Positions 45,246-58,477 of a stretch of 64,000 nt of DNA are shown here, piece by piece. The stretch covers positions 33,484,501 to 33,548,500 of the forward strand of contig BRKX01000009.1 of the NCBI GenBank assembly GCA_026008535.1. The letters run 5' to 3'. The translations under genes and the position numbers were made by a program. Under the pieces are notes generated by a model. The model had not been told where the DNA came from. It made no database searches and saw only the letters and a program-made list of their open reading frames with translations. Each line of letters begins with the position of its first letter. Position 1 is the first letter of the stretch. Origin of the DNA: Perilla frutescens. Taxonomy: Eukaryota; Streptophyta; Magnoliopsida; Lamiales; Lamiaceae.

Positions 45246-48200
45246 GTAAATAATTCAAAAATAAGATTGAATCATTGATAAATTAAAAACATATCAATTA
45301 AAACTAAATTGTAGTTCGATTAAAATATAATAGAAAAACCCTTTATCAAAATATTACATTACATAAAAAATCTATAAACATAGCAATTCTACAAAATTTG
45401 TCAAAAAAAGCAATCATATAATACTACAATTCAATACAAACATTATAATTATAATCTATATACATATATATAAATATAAATATATAATTATATATATACA
45501 CGAGTATGTGACGAGTTGGATACTAAGACACCCCTATTCGAGCATGTCTCCATCAAAATTTGCAGGTGTTACCCGTGCCATATCAAACACAGGAGTCGTG
45601 CAATATCACCGTCATATTCCGGTGAAGGGATCGCAGTCGCCCCATCTTTTCGGGCTTCCGGGGGGACAGTTATTGTATCCTTATGACTGTTGTTCGTCAT
45701 TTTGAAGTCATGGCTCGGAGCCCCACAATGGGCCCCAACTGTAGAGGTCTAAAACTCTACAATTGATCATTCGTTCTTCGAGTTCGGGTTCCAGCGATCT
45801 ACAAGACAAAAACACATGTGAAGCTGAAGGACCGTCGGGGGTTAATAATCGAACAGACTCTGACACTTAACTCAGAATCAAAACTAGTAAAAGTAATAAC
45901 AAAATCGAATGAAAGCCATATATAAAGATTGAGAATCTGAATTTAAACAGTTATTCAATATTATGAACTAGCCGAGTGCCGATTATATGTATAAAGGGCT
46001 TTGGTCGTATGGGTGTATTATGTGAATATCAGTGTTGCCTGAATAATGGTGTATTGCTCTTTCTATATCCTGATTTGTTGTGGAATATACATATATATAT
46101 ATATAAGAGAGAGTTTAATCGATCTCCAATTTTTTGGAGATCCCCTCTATCCTTTTTAGGGTTTTAACGGGGTCTCTTTTATCTTCAACGGATATGTTGA
46201 CTGGTCTCTTTTAGGAGTCTGATCGATCTGGGGCTCTTTCTTTAGACCCCTGATCCTTGGTTACTTGAGGTGTCAACCTCGAGGTGCCGACTTCTTCGAT
46301 TCCTCAAACCTTCAAATGGCTTTGGGCCACGTCTTTGGGCTTATGTAGAAATAGGGCCTCTACAGTAAATAATTAAAAAATAAGATTGAATCATTGATAA
46401 ATTAAAAACATATCAATTAAAACTAAATTGTAGTTCGATTAAAATATAATAGAAAAACCCTTTATCAAAATATTACATTACATAAAAAATCTATAAACAT
46501 AGCAATTCTACAAAATTTGTGAAAAAAACAATCATATAACACTACAATTCAATACAAACATTATAATTATAATCTATATACATATATATAAATATAAATA
46601 TATAATTATATATGCACGAGTATGTGACGAGTTGGATACTAAGACACCCCTATTCGAGCATGTCTCCATCAAAATTTGCAGGTGTTACCCGTGCCATATC
46701 AAACACAGGAGTCGTGCCATATCACCGTCATCTTCCGGTGAAGGGGTCGCAGTCGCCCCATCTTTTCAGGCTTCCGGGGAGACAGTCATTGCATCCTTAT
46801 GACTATTGTTCGTCATTTTGAAGTCATGGATCAGAGCCCCACAGTGGGCGCCAACTGTAGAGGTCTAAAACTCTACAATTGATCATTCATTCTTTGAGTT
46901 CGGGCTCCAACGATCTACAAGACAAAAACACACGTGAAGCTGAAGGACAGTCGGGGGGTTAATAATCGAACAGACTCTGACACTTAAGTCAGAATCAAAT
47001 CTAGTAAAAGTAATAACAAAATCGAATGAAAGCCATATATAGAGATTGAGAATCTGAATTTAAACAGTTATTCAATATTATGAACTAGCCGAGTGCCGAT
47101 TATATGTATAAAGGGCTTTGGTAGTATGGGTGTATTATGTGAATGTTAGTGTTGCCTGAGTAATGGTGCATTGCTTTTTCTATATCCTGATCCGTTGTGG
47201 AATATACGTATATATATATAAGAGAGAGTTTAATCGATCTCCAATTTTTTGGAGATCCCCTCTATCCTTTTTAGGGTTTTAACGGGGTCTCCTTTATCTT
47301 CAACGGATATGTTGACTGGTCTGTTTTAGGAGTCTGCTCGATCTGGGGCTCTTTCTTTAGACCCCTGATCCTTGGTTACTTGAGGTGTCAACCTCGAGGT
47401 GCCGACTTCTTCGATTCCTCAAACCTTCAAATGGCTTTGGGCCACGTCTTTGGGCTTATGTAGAAATAGGGCCTCTACAGTAAATAATTAAAAAATAAGA
47501 TTGAATCATTGATAAATTAAAAACATATCAATTAAAACTAAATTGTAGTTCGATAAAAATATAATAGAAAAACCCTTTATCAAAATATTACATTACATAA
47601 AAAATCTATAAACATAGCAATTCTACAAAATTTGTCAAAAAGAGCAATCATATAACACTACAATTCAATACAAACATTATAATTATAATCTATATACATA
47701 TATATAAATATAAATATATAATTATATATGCACGAGTATGTGACGAGTTGGATACTAAGACACCCCTATTCGAGCATGTCTCCATCAAAATTTGCAAGTG
47801 TTACCCGTGCTATATCAAACACAGGAGTCGTGCAATATCACCGTCATCTTCCGGTGAAGGGGTCGCAGTCGCCCCATCTTTTCAGGCTTCCGGGAGGACA
47901 GTTATTGTATCCTTATGACTGTTGTTTGTCATTTTGAAGTCATGGATCAGAGCCCCACAGTGGGCGCCAACTGTAGAGGTCTAAAACTTAACAATTGATC
48001 ATTCGTTCTTCGAGTTCGGGCTCCAGCGATCTACAAGACAAAAACACACGTGAAGCTGAAGGACCGTCGGGGGTTAATAATCGAACAGACTCTGACACTT
48101 AAGTCAGAATCAAAACTAGTAAAAGTAATAACAAAATCGAATGAAAGCCATATATAGGGATTGAGAATCTGAATTTAAACAGTTATTCAATATTATGAAC

Positions 48201-49544
48201 TAGCCGAGTGCCGATTATATGTATAAAGGGCTTTGGTCGTATGGGTGTATTATGTGAATATCAGTGTTGCCTGAATAATGGTGTATTGCTTTTTCTATAT
48301 CCTAATTCGTTGTGGAATATACATATATATATATAAGAGAGTTTAATCGATCTCCAATTTTTTGGAGATCCCCTCTATCCTTTTTAGGGTTTTAACGGGG
48401 TCTCCTTTATCTTCAACGGATATGTTGACTCGGTCTCTTTAAGGAGTCTGCTCGATCTTGGGCTCTTTCTTTAGACCCCTGATCCTTGGTAACTTGAGGT
48501 GTCAACCTCGAGGTGCCGACTTCTTCGATTCCTCAAACCTTCAAATGGCTTTGGGCCACGTCTTTGGGCTTATGCAGAAATAGGGCCTCTACAGTATATA
48601 ATTCAAAAATAAGATTGAATCATTGATAAATTAAAAACATATCAATTAAAACTAAATTTTAGTTCGATTAAAATATAATAGAAAAACCCTTTATCAAAAT
48701 ATTACATTACATAAAAAATCTATAAGCATAGCAATTCTACAAAATTTGTTAAAAAAACAATCATATAACACTACAATTCAATACAAACATTATAATTATA
48801 ATCTATATACATATATATAAATATAAATATATAATTATATATGCACGAGTATGTGACGAGTTGGATACTAAGACACCCCTATTCGAGCATGTCTCCATCA
48901 AAATTTGCAGGTGTTACCCGTGCTATATCAAACACAGGAGTCGTGCAATATCACCGTCATCTTCCGGTGAAGGGGTCGCAGTCGCCCCATCTTTTCGGCC
49001 TTCCGGAGGGACAGTCATTGCATCCTTATGACTGTTGTTCGTCATTTTGAAGTCATGGATAGGAGCCCCACAGTGGGCGCCAACTGTAGAGGTCTAAAAC
49101 TCTACAATTGATCATTCGTTCTTTGAGTTCAGGCTCCAGCGATCTACAAGACAAAAACAAACGTGAAGCTGAAGGACAGTCGGGGGGTTAATAATCGAAC
49201 AGACTCTGACACTTAAGTCAGAATCAAAACTAGTAAAAGTAATAACAAAATCGAATGAAAGCCGTATATAGAGATTGAGAATCTGAATTTAAACAGTTAT
49301 TCAATATTATGAACTAGCCGAGTACCGATTATATGTATAAAGGGCTTTGGTCGTATGGGTGTATTATGTGAATATCAGTGTTGCCTGAGTAATGGTGTAT
49401 TGCTTTTTCTATATCCTAATTCGTTGTGGAATATACGTATATATATATAAGAGTGAGTTTAATCGTCTCCAATTTTTTGGAGATCCCCTCTATCCTTTTT
49501 AGGGTTTTAATGGGGTCTCCTTTATCTTCAACGGATATGTTGAC

Positions 49545-52500
49545 TGGTCTCTTTTAGGAGTCTGCTCGATCTTGGGCCCTTTCTTTAGACCCCTGATCCT
49601 TGGTTACTTGAGGTGTCAACCTCGAGGTGCCGACTTCTTCGATTCCTCTAACCTTCAAATGGCTTTGGGCCACGTCTTTGGGCTTATGTAGAAATAGGGC
49701 CTCTACAGTAAATAATTAAAAAATAAGATTGAATCATTGATAAATTAAAAACATATCAATTAAAACTAAATTGTAGTTCGATTAAAATATAATAGAAAAA
49801 CCCTTTATCAAAATATTACATTACATAAAAAATCTATAAACATAGCAATTCTACAAAATTTGTCAAAAAAAGCAATCATATAACACTACAATTCAATACA
49901 AACATTATAATTATAATCTATATACATATATATAAATATAAATATATAATTATATATGCACGAATATGTGACGAGTTGGATACTAAGACACCCCGATTCG
50001 AGCATGTCTCCATCAAAATTTGCAGGTGTTACCCGTGCCATATCAAACACAGGAGTCGTGCAATATCACCGTCATCTTCCGGTGAAGGGGTCGCAGTCGC
50101 CCCATCTTTTCGGGCTTCCGGGGGGACAGTCATTGCATCCTTATGACTGTTGTTCGTCATTTTGAAGTCATGTATCGGAGCCCCACAGTGGGCGCCAACA
50201 GTAGAGGTCTAAAACTCTACAATTGATCATTCGTTCTTCAAGTTCGGGCTCCAGCGATCTACAAGACAAAAACACACGTGAAGCTGAAGGACCGTCGGGG
50301 GGTTAATAATCGAACAGACTCTGACACTTAAGTCAGAATCAAAACTAGTAAAAGTAATAACAAAATCGAATGAAAGCCATATATAGAGATTGAGAATCTG
50401 AATTTAAACAGTTATTCAATATTATGAACTAGCCGAGTGCCGATTATATGTATAAAGGGCTTTGGTCGTATGGGTGTATTATGTGAATATCAGTGTTGCC
50501 TGAGTAATGGTGTATTGCTTTTTCTATATCCTGATTCGTTGTGGAATATACGTATATATATATATAAGAGAGAGTTTAATCGATCTCCAATTTTTTGGAG
50601 ATCCCCTCTATCCTTTTTAGGGTTTTAACGGGGTCTCCTTTATCTTCAACGGATATGTTGACTCGGTTTCCTTTAGGAGTCTGCTCGATCTTGGGCTCTT
50701 TCTTTAGACCCCTGATCCTTGGTTACTTGAGGTGTCAACCTCGAGGTGTCGACTTCTTCAATTCCTCAAACCTTCAAATGGCTTTGGGCCTCGTCTTTGG
50801 GCTTATGTAGAAATAGGGCCTCTACAGTAAATAATTCAAAAATAAGATTGAATCATTGATAAATGAAAAACATATCAATTAAAACTAAATTGTAGTTCGA
50901 TTAAAATATAATAGAAAAACCCTTTATCAAAATATTACATTACATAAAAAATCTATAAACATAGCAATTCTACAAAATTTGTCAAAAAAAGCAATCATAT
51001 AACACTACAATTCAATACAAACATTATAATTATAATCTATATACATATATATAAATATAAATATATAATTATATATGCACGAGTATGTGACGAGTTGGAT
51101 ACTAAGACACCCCTATTCGAGCATGTCTCCATCAAAATTTGCAGGTGTTACCCGTGCCATATCAAACACAGGAGTCGTGCAATATCACCGTCATCTTCCG
51201 GTGAAGGGGTCGCAGTCGCCCCATGTTTTCGGGCTTCCGGAGGGACAGTCATTACATCCTTATGACTGTTGTTCGTCATCTTGAAGTGATGGATCGGAGC
51301 CCCACATTGGGCGCCAACTGTAGAGGTCTAAAACTCTACAGTTGATCATTCGTTCTTCGAGTTCGGGCTCCAGCGATCTACAAGACAAAAACACGCGTGA
51401 AGCTGAAGGACCGTCGGGGGGTTGATAATCAAACAGACTCTGACACTTAAGTCAGAATCAAAACTAGTAAAAGTTATAAAAAAATCGAATGAAAGCCATA
51501 TATAGAGATCGAGAATCTGAATTTAAACAGTTATTCAATATTATGAACTAGCCGAGTGCCGATTATATGTATAAAGGGCTTTGGTCGTATGGTTGTATTA
51601 TGTGAATATCAGTGTTTCCTGAGTGATAGTGTTTTGCTTTTTCTATATCCTCATTCGTTGTGGAATATATGTATATATATATAAGAGAGAGTTTAATTGA
51701 TCTCCAATTTTTTGGAGATCCCCTCTATCCTTTTTAGGATTTTAACGGGGTCTCCTTTATCTTCAACGGATATGTTGACTGGTCTCTTTTAGGAGTCTGC
51801 TCGATCTTGGGCCCTTTCTTTAGACCCCTGATCCTTGGTTACTTGAGGTGTCAACCTCGAGGTGCCGACTTCTTCGATTCCTCTAACCTTCAAATGGCTT
51901 TGGGCCACGTCTTTGGGCTTATGTAGAAATAGGGCCTCTACAGTAAATAATTAAAAAATAAGATTGAATCATTGATAAATTAAAAACATATCAATTAAAA
52001 CTAAATTGTAGTTCGATTAAAATATAATAGAAAAACCCTTTATCAAAATATTACATTACATAAAAAATCTATAAACATAGCAATTCTACAAAATTTGTCA
52101 AAAAAAGCAATCATATAACACTACAATTCAATACAAACATTATAATTATAATCTATATACATATATATAAATATAAATATATAATTATATATGCACGAAT
52201 ATGTGACGAGTTGGATACTAAGACACCCCGGTTCGAGCATGTCTCCATCAAAATTTGCAGGTGTTACCCGTGCCATATCAAACACAGGAGTCGTGCAATA
52301 TCACCGTCATCTTCCGGTGAAGGGGTCGCAGTCGCCCCATCTTTTCGGGCTTCCGGGGGGACAGTCATTGCATCCTTATGACTGTTGTTCGTCATTTTGA
52401 AGTCATGTATCGGAGCCCCACAGTGGGCGCCAACAGTAGAGGTCTAAAACTCTACAATTGATCATTCGTTCTTCAAGTTCGGGCTCCAGCGATCTACAAG

Positions 52501-54014
52501 ACAAAAACACACGTGAAGCTGAAGGACCGTCGGGGGGTTAATAATCGAACAGACTCTGACACTTAAGTCAGAATCAAAACTAGTAAAAGTAATAACAAAA
52601 TCGAATGAAAGCCATATATAGAGATTGAGAATCTGAATTTAAACAGTTATTCAATATTATGAACTAGCCGAGTGCCGATTATATGTATAAAGGGCTTTGG
52701 TCGTATGGGTGTATTATGTGAATATCAGTGTTGCCTGAGTAATGGTGTATTGCTTTTTCTATATCCTGATTCGTTGTGGAATATACGTATATATATATAT
52801 AAGAGAGAGTTTAATCGATCTCCAATTTTTTGGAGATCCCCTCTATCCTTTTTAGGGTTTTAACGGGGTCTCCTTTATCTTCAACGGATATGTTGACTCG
52901 GTTTCCTTTAGGAGTCTGCTCGATCTTGGGCTCTTTCTTTAGACCCCTGATCCTTGGTTACTTGAGGTGTCAACCTCGAGGTGTCGACTTCTTCAATTCC
53001 TCAAACCTTCAAATGGCTTTGGGCCTCGTCTTTGGGCTTATGTAGAAATAGGGCCTCTACAGTAAATAATTCAAAAATAAGATTGAATCATTGATAAATG
53101 AAAAACATATCAATTAAAACTAAATTGTAGTTCGATTAAAATATAATAGAAAAACCCTTTATCAAAATATTACATTACATAAAAAATCTATAAACATAGC
53201 AATTCTACAAAATTTGTCAAAAAAAGCAATCATATAACACTACAATTCAATACAAACATTATAATTATAATCTATATACATATATATAAATATAAATATA
53301 TAATTATATATGCACGAGTATGTGACGAGTTGGATACTAAGACACCCCTATTCGAGCATGTCTCCATCAAAATTTGCAGGTGTTACCCGTGCCATATCAA
53401 ACACAGGAGTCGTGCAATATCACCGTCATCTTCCGGTGAAGGGGTCGCAGTCGCCCCATGTTTTCGGGCTTCCGGAGGGACAGTCATTACATCCTTATGA
53501 CTGTTGTTCGTCATCTTGAAGTGATGGATCGGAGCCCCACATTGGGCGCCAACTGTAGAGGTCTAAAACTCTACAGTTGATCATTCGTTCTTCGAGTTCG
53601 GGCTCCAGCGATCTACAAGACAAAAACACGCGTGAAGCTGAAGGACCGTCGGGGGGTTGATAATCAAACAGACTCTGACACTTAAGTCAGAATCAAAACT
53701 AGTAAAAGTTATAAAAAAATCGAATGAAAGCCATATATAGAGATCGAGAATCTGAATTTAAACAGTTATTCAATATTATGAACTAGCCGAGTGCCGATTA
53801 TATGTATAAAGGGCTTTGGTCGTATGGTTGTATTATGTGAATATCAGTGTTTCCTGAGTGATAGTGTTTTGCTTTTTCTATATCCTCATTCGTTGTGGAA
53901 TATATGTATATATATATAAGAGAGAGTTTAATTGATCTCCAATTTTTTGGAGATCCCCTCTATCCTTTTTAGGATTTTAACGGGGTCTCCTTTATCTTCA
54001 ACGGATATGTTGAC
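49545..54014. repeat. Recent two-unit duplication (2,235-bp period) within the array
   Basis: 49545-51779 and 51780-54014 are almost identical by eye. One visible difference is CCCCGATTCG versus CCCCGGTTCG at about 49993 and 52228. They share private variants such as CGGTTTCCTTTAGG, CATGTTTTCGGG and AATATATGTATA. Confidence 0.85.
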
Positions 54015-54178
54015 TCGGTCTCTTTCAGGAGTTAGCTCGATCTTGGGCTCTTTCTTTAGTCCTCTGATCCTTGGTTACTTGAGGTGTCAACCTCGAGGTG
54101 TCGACTTCTTCGATTCCTCAAACCTTCAAATGGCTTTGGCCCTGGTCTTTGGGCTTATGTAGAAATAGGGCCTCTACA

Positions 54179-54183
54179 GTAAA
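54179..54183. repeat. Expected target-site duplication GTAAA of element C (right copy)
   Basis: Five bases outside the last LTR. GTAAA (one copy reads GTATA) follows every LTR in the array because the flank was amplified with it. The left partner is off the window. Confidence 0.5.
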
Positions 54184-54512
54184 TAATTCAAAAATAAGAT
54201 TGAATCATTGATAAATTAAAAACATATCCATTAAAACTAAATTGTAGTTCGATTAAAATATAATAGAAAAACCCTTTATCAAAATATTACATTACATAAA
54301 AAATCTATAAACATAGAAATTGTACAAAATTTGTCAAAAAAAGCAATCATATAACACTACAATTCAATACAAACGTTATAATTATAATCTATATACATAT
54401 ATATAAATATAAATATATAATTATATATGCACGAGCATGTGATGAGTTGGATACTAAGACACCCGTATTCGAGCATGTCTCCATCAAAATTTGCAGGTGT
54501 TACCCGTGCCAT

Positions 54513-55989
54513 GCTCATGCCCACACCTGGTGGATAATTCTCCTCCGCATCGTGAATAATTTTTGTAGGTATTCATAGGGTCCATTACCCATTATCATCC
54601 CTACTGACGTACAAAGAAAGGTATGTCCATTTTCTCCACGTGCTCTACTTTCTAGGGTTACTAATAATTATATTCCTTTATTTTGATTATTTTTAACTGC
54701 GCAATTTTCTTTTTGTTGAACGCATAAAAATTTTGCGGATGAATAATATGTGTCCCATCATCCGTTTGCCTATAAAGATTATTTGTTTTGCTACCATTTT
54801 TATTTTCGATTTCAATTTTTTATAATTTAATTTAATTTTACATTTATTAATTAATATTCTTCTAAATTATGGTTTATAATTATATTTTAGTATGTAATAC
54901 TGATTTTTTTTATTATAATGGTTGATTACTATATAATTATGATTTATATTTTTTTAATTTTAATTTTTAATTTATTAATTGTTATGACAAAAAATGGTCG
55001 GTGCACTTAGGTGTTAGTATCGGCGGCCCAGTAAAAGGTAATAATCATCCTATCAGTCAACCTTAGGAAAATTGGCAGAACTTAAGTGATATGAGTCTTA
55101 AGACATTTGGGGGTGTGGAAGAGTGGATGGAAAAAATAGCTCAAACAAAGATAAGTGAAGTCTATTAAAATTAGAAAAGTCTATCCTGAACTCAGTGCAA
55201 ATCCACTTTGTTCTAATCTACTGCCAAGTGGTCAACATAAATAGAAAAAAAGAAAAGCAAAAATACGTTCAGTTACTGTTTGAATATCCGAAATCACCGT
55301 GAATTTATACCCTTGCAGTTTTTGTGTCACTTACCAATTGAATTAGATGTACAGTTGCATTTTCTTGTTTAATTTTTTTCCCAAAATTTAAACAATGAGT
55401 TATCGGGAAGTGGAGTGGTCCTTATTAGTAATTCTGTTAACATTTAGAATATTATTTAATATTATTTCTTTATGTGTAGAAAACTAATATATTAGAACCA
55501 ATTTAAGATATAAATAAATTATTTGAAAAATAATTGAACGTATAATAAAAATAATTTATTGCATGTACATAATTAGAAAATAAATATCCCAAAAAAAATT
55601 ATACATTTGAAAATACAAGAGGCTCATAGTTTTTTCTTTATTAATTTTTGTATCGGGCACAAGTGTCGATAGTTAGTTAACTGGGCGATTAGTGAACACC
55701 TACATTATTTTATTTCTTCGGCAAATCATATCTTTGTTACAAAATATAATTATTTGAATAAAAAAATATTGGTATACATGAATATTATTTCTTTAGTATA
55801 TGTTAATGAATATAATCACGATCGAAATCATAGTAAATGAAATAGAATAAATGTACAGTAAGTCAATCGTGGGATTTAATTTTGTAATGATCAATTATCA
55901 TAATATTACAAAATTAATTTATAATATTATTCAAACGTTGACAAATATAAAGTGTTTATGTTTTTATATGGTTCATGTATATAGTTATA
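54513..55989. other. AT-rich unique flank right of the array
   Basis: Sequence past the satellite run-out. It continues the host flank of element C (GCTCATGCCCACACCTGGTGG) and contains no supported gene. Long A/T runs dominate from 54,780 on. Confidence 0.5.
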
Positions 55990-56013
55990 CTAGCATTACA
56001 CTCGTGTGATGCA
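55990..56013 (-). mobile_element. Helitron 3' terminus (hairpin plus CTAG)
   Basis: The minus strand reads GCATCACACGAGTGTAATGC, then TAG-T. GCATCACAC and GTGTAATGC pair with one mismatch around a 2-base loop. The end CTAG followed by T is the Helitron 3' signature (CTRR at an A-T target). The helicase fragment lies upstream in the same orientation. The hairpin overlaps the final C of CTAG more tightly than the usual spacing. Confidence 0.6.
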
Positions 56014-56213
56014 CAGAAATAGTGTATAATATTTTACATTTTTTTATTAAGAATGTAATTTTACATCAATAATAATTTTAAGTTTAGAGAGTGTTATGAT
56101 CATAACAAAAATTTAATAACATGTGATTTCATTACAATTTTAAAAATACTTCTATACATACAACATTTATAGTAGAGTTGTTATCCACATGACCACATCA
56201 TCATCATTACAAA

Positions 56214-56660
56214 TTAAGATTTTTTTAACATAGTGCTCGACTCATACTCTATCTTGAAATAATAATATAAATTAAACTTGATCATTACTAAAACTGATTT
56301 TTTTAAACAAACTAACATGAGAAAGAAATTGACCCTGACTTTGTGTACATTCATTGCATATAACGCGTGCGAGGAAATTGTGACAACTTTGGATCTGATA
56401 ACATCAATGAATTCCTTGATATCAAACATTTTGTCCCCTGTTTAAGTTTGATGAGAACTTTTGCTTCCAAAATATAATTGTCAAGTTTTGTAATAACCAC
56501 TCTTGTGTTATTATACAAACCATTTGCATGATTTATATTTCTCGGTAATATGGATGGACTTTCCACTATCAAAACTAATTCATGATTTGACATATGTGAA
56601 CACCTCGAACTATTTAACCTCTCAACTATGTGCACATCTTGCAAAACATTCAATAGTAAG
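56214..56660 (-). pseudogene. Helitron PIF1-like helicase fragment
   Basis: The minus strand reads ERLNSSRCSHMSNHELVL, then ILPRNINHANGLYNNTRVVI and TKLDNYILEAKV. This matches the C-terminal region of plant Helitron RepHel helicases (LNSL…GLPNHEL, LLRNI…GLCNGTRLI, LGN.VLEAK). After FPRT a frameshift leads to AMNVHKVRVNFFLM, corresponding to the AMTINKSQGQS block, and a weak VCLKKSVLVM tail. The Walker A and rolling-circle Rep parts were not found. Only the 3' end of the gene remains, about 220 bp from the Helitron 3' terminus. Confidence 0.72.
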
Positions 56661-58160
56661 AGTCAGACTTTGCACATGGAATACATACTTCAAACACTTA
56701 ACCGTTGTACGCATTCAAATAAATCATGTACTAATTTATAGAATCAAGTACACCAAAAGTAGGAGAAATAATCATTGCTAGGTCTTGTAAATGTGAAGTG
56801 TCATTTGTTTGTGTGAGAGTGATATATAAGTGCTTTAAACAATCATTGCTATTGAATCTTTTATATATTTAAGCAAGATATCATTCTCAAGTCTCATGTT
56901 TCTTGTCAATCTTATCACTTTGCAATTGCTCCATAGATAGAACGACTTAAAATGGTACTCTGCTCAATTTTTGCTTGCATTAACTCGAATTATTATGTTA
57001 AATGTGAATACCTTCATATTGATACATATATTGAAAATTATGTTAGATAAGCAATATGTATTATTATTAATTTATTTGGACATATATTTCATCATGATCA
57101 TCATTACTTAAATCTACACATATTTATATGGGCACAAATGTGTACTCCCCTCCGTAAACTTGTCGTTTTGAGATTTATAGCTCGTAAACAATTAATTTTC
57201 GTTCTACATTTTTCACATACCCTTTCTCAATTTTAGCTCTATAAAATCTCTACAAAATCTCTTATTTTTAATATAGGGAGGGAGAAATCACAATATTTTT
57301 AGGAAAAATATATCTTAATATGATTTTATAGGAAGGGGTATATTTGCCAAAATATTTATATATTAGTTTTGTTGAAAATCTTGAAGTGATAAATAAAAGT
57401 TTATATATCCATACTTAATAGGTCTACACTTAGGTAATTTTATTTAATAATTCATTATCATACTTCGTATTATTGTCTAAGTAATCATTTAAGTATTTCT
57501 TATAAAATCCAATAATGATAGCTTTTCTTAACTCCAAAAATGGTTTTTAGGTATAAATAAGCCAGTAATGTTGTGGATTTTAGGATCCAGTGGCCCCTCC
57601 ATACTATTGTGACTGCAATTAGCTAGGTTTTGTGCCATCTGAAATTCTGTTTATTTTTATTTTTTAATTTTAAGCATGTTTTCCATTTTCTTAAATTTTA
57701 AATTATTATTATTATTATGGAAAAAATTAAATTTTTGAATATTTCAGGAATATTTTTTAATAAATTTATAAGTTTAATTGATCTTGAATTATTTATTATA
57801 GTTGCATTCATACTACTGAGGACTGGGAATGACAATGTAATTCAATTCGTAACTAAAAACCATTTAATCAATTTTGAACTATATATCTTTGCCATTTTAT
57901 AATAAAAAAAAACTATTCAATATTTTAATAATTTCGACAGTTGATTTTCTTTAAAAAAAAACTTGTGTATAGAGTGTTAAGTTCAAACAAAGATATTAAA
58001 TGGAAACCAAGATTCATATTTTATCTTAAAAATACTTTGAAGTTTTTCTTCATATTTGACTTTGGCCAAATTTTTTATTTAAATTATTTTTTAAACTTCG
58101 CGGGTAAATTTTACAAATCAATGTTTGATTTTTGGGTATCTATTAATGCTTAAATATATT
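56661..58160. other. AT-rich region, probable Helitron interior or flank
   Basis: Strongly AT-rich with no coding motif recognised on either strand. The Helitron 5' end could not be placed. Confidence 0.4.
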
Positions 58161-58163
58161 TGA

Positions 58164-58418
58164 ATGAGTAGAGCTGATGAGTCCACGACAAGTCTTGAAG
58201 AACCTAACCCAGAGCTGCAAATATATTGCTCAATTACACAACTTCGAGCGAAACAATTGCAAGGATATTTCCAAGCATTTGTTCGTAAGAAGTTTGAAGA
58301 TGAAGAAGGAGTTGAGAGCAGCTCCAAGATTGTTACTTTATTAAAAATTAAAGATTGGAAATCAAGGTTTGAAGAACACACGTCCATGGATTTATTCGAG
58401 CATGTTGGCAGCCCATGA
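58164..58418 (+). pseudogene. Gypsy D polyprotein C-terminal tail, first copy
   Basis: Encodes the end of a gypsy Pol: EEPNPELQIYCSITQLRAKQ, then LQGYFQAFVRKKFEDEEGVE. This corresponds to the GPITRSRAKKLQ-type terminus of Reina-like elements. It is followed directly by LTR sequence. A second copy lies at 63256-63474. Everything upstream is missing. Confidence 0.65.
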
Positions 58419-58477
58419 AGATCGAAATAATCCAGCCCATGTTCGTTGATTTGAAGTCCAATTTGAAGGCCCAAAAG

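Larger units (their letters stand above)
36911..54512. repeat. Retrotransposon-derived satellite array, 16 LTR copies, period about 1.12 kb
   Basis: Head-to-tail units each consist of four parts: the LTR of element C (about 625 bp), its TGGCGCC-type primer site, the first about 40 gag codons, and about 340 bp of AT-rich host DNA that flanked the 5' LTR. LTR copies lie at 37028-37595 (truncated), 38090-38716, 39208-39832, 40327-40955, 41447-42075, 42553-43178, 43671-44297, 44790-45245 (deleted), 45740-46364, 46856-47479, 47972-48593, 49085-49707, 50200-50826, 51319-51942, 52435-53061 and 53554-54178. All point to the minus strand. The left side is continuous with element C gag and the right side runs into unique flank at 54513. 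Every plus-strand frame of 60-80 codons repeated here is a by-product. Confidence 0.95.

Noticed and set aside
37364..54162. Conserved plus-strand frames of 63, 69 and 71 codons repeated in nearly every satellite unit
   Set aside because: They lie antisense to LTR and gag sequence and are similar only because the units are recent copies. They span LTR/flank features with no protein motif.
36911..54512. CRISPR array or rDNA spacer as explanation of the tandem repeats
   Set aside because: Units are about 1.1 kb, contain LTR ends and gag sequence and lack spacers; no rRNA sequence is present.
36911..54512. Centromeric satellite
   Set aside because: Unit length and LTR origin do not rule it out, but nothing in the sequence indicates a centromere; only mapping or CENH3 data could show it.
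57717..58153. Short Phe/Ile/Leu-rich frames, possibly membrane proteins
   Set aside because: Caused by extreme AT content; no start context, homology or conserved motif.
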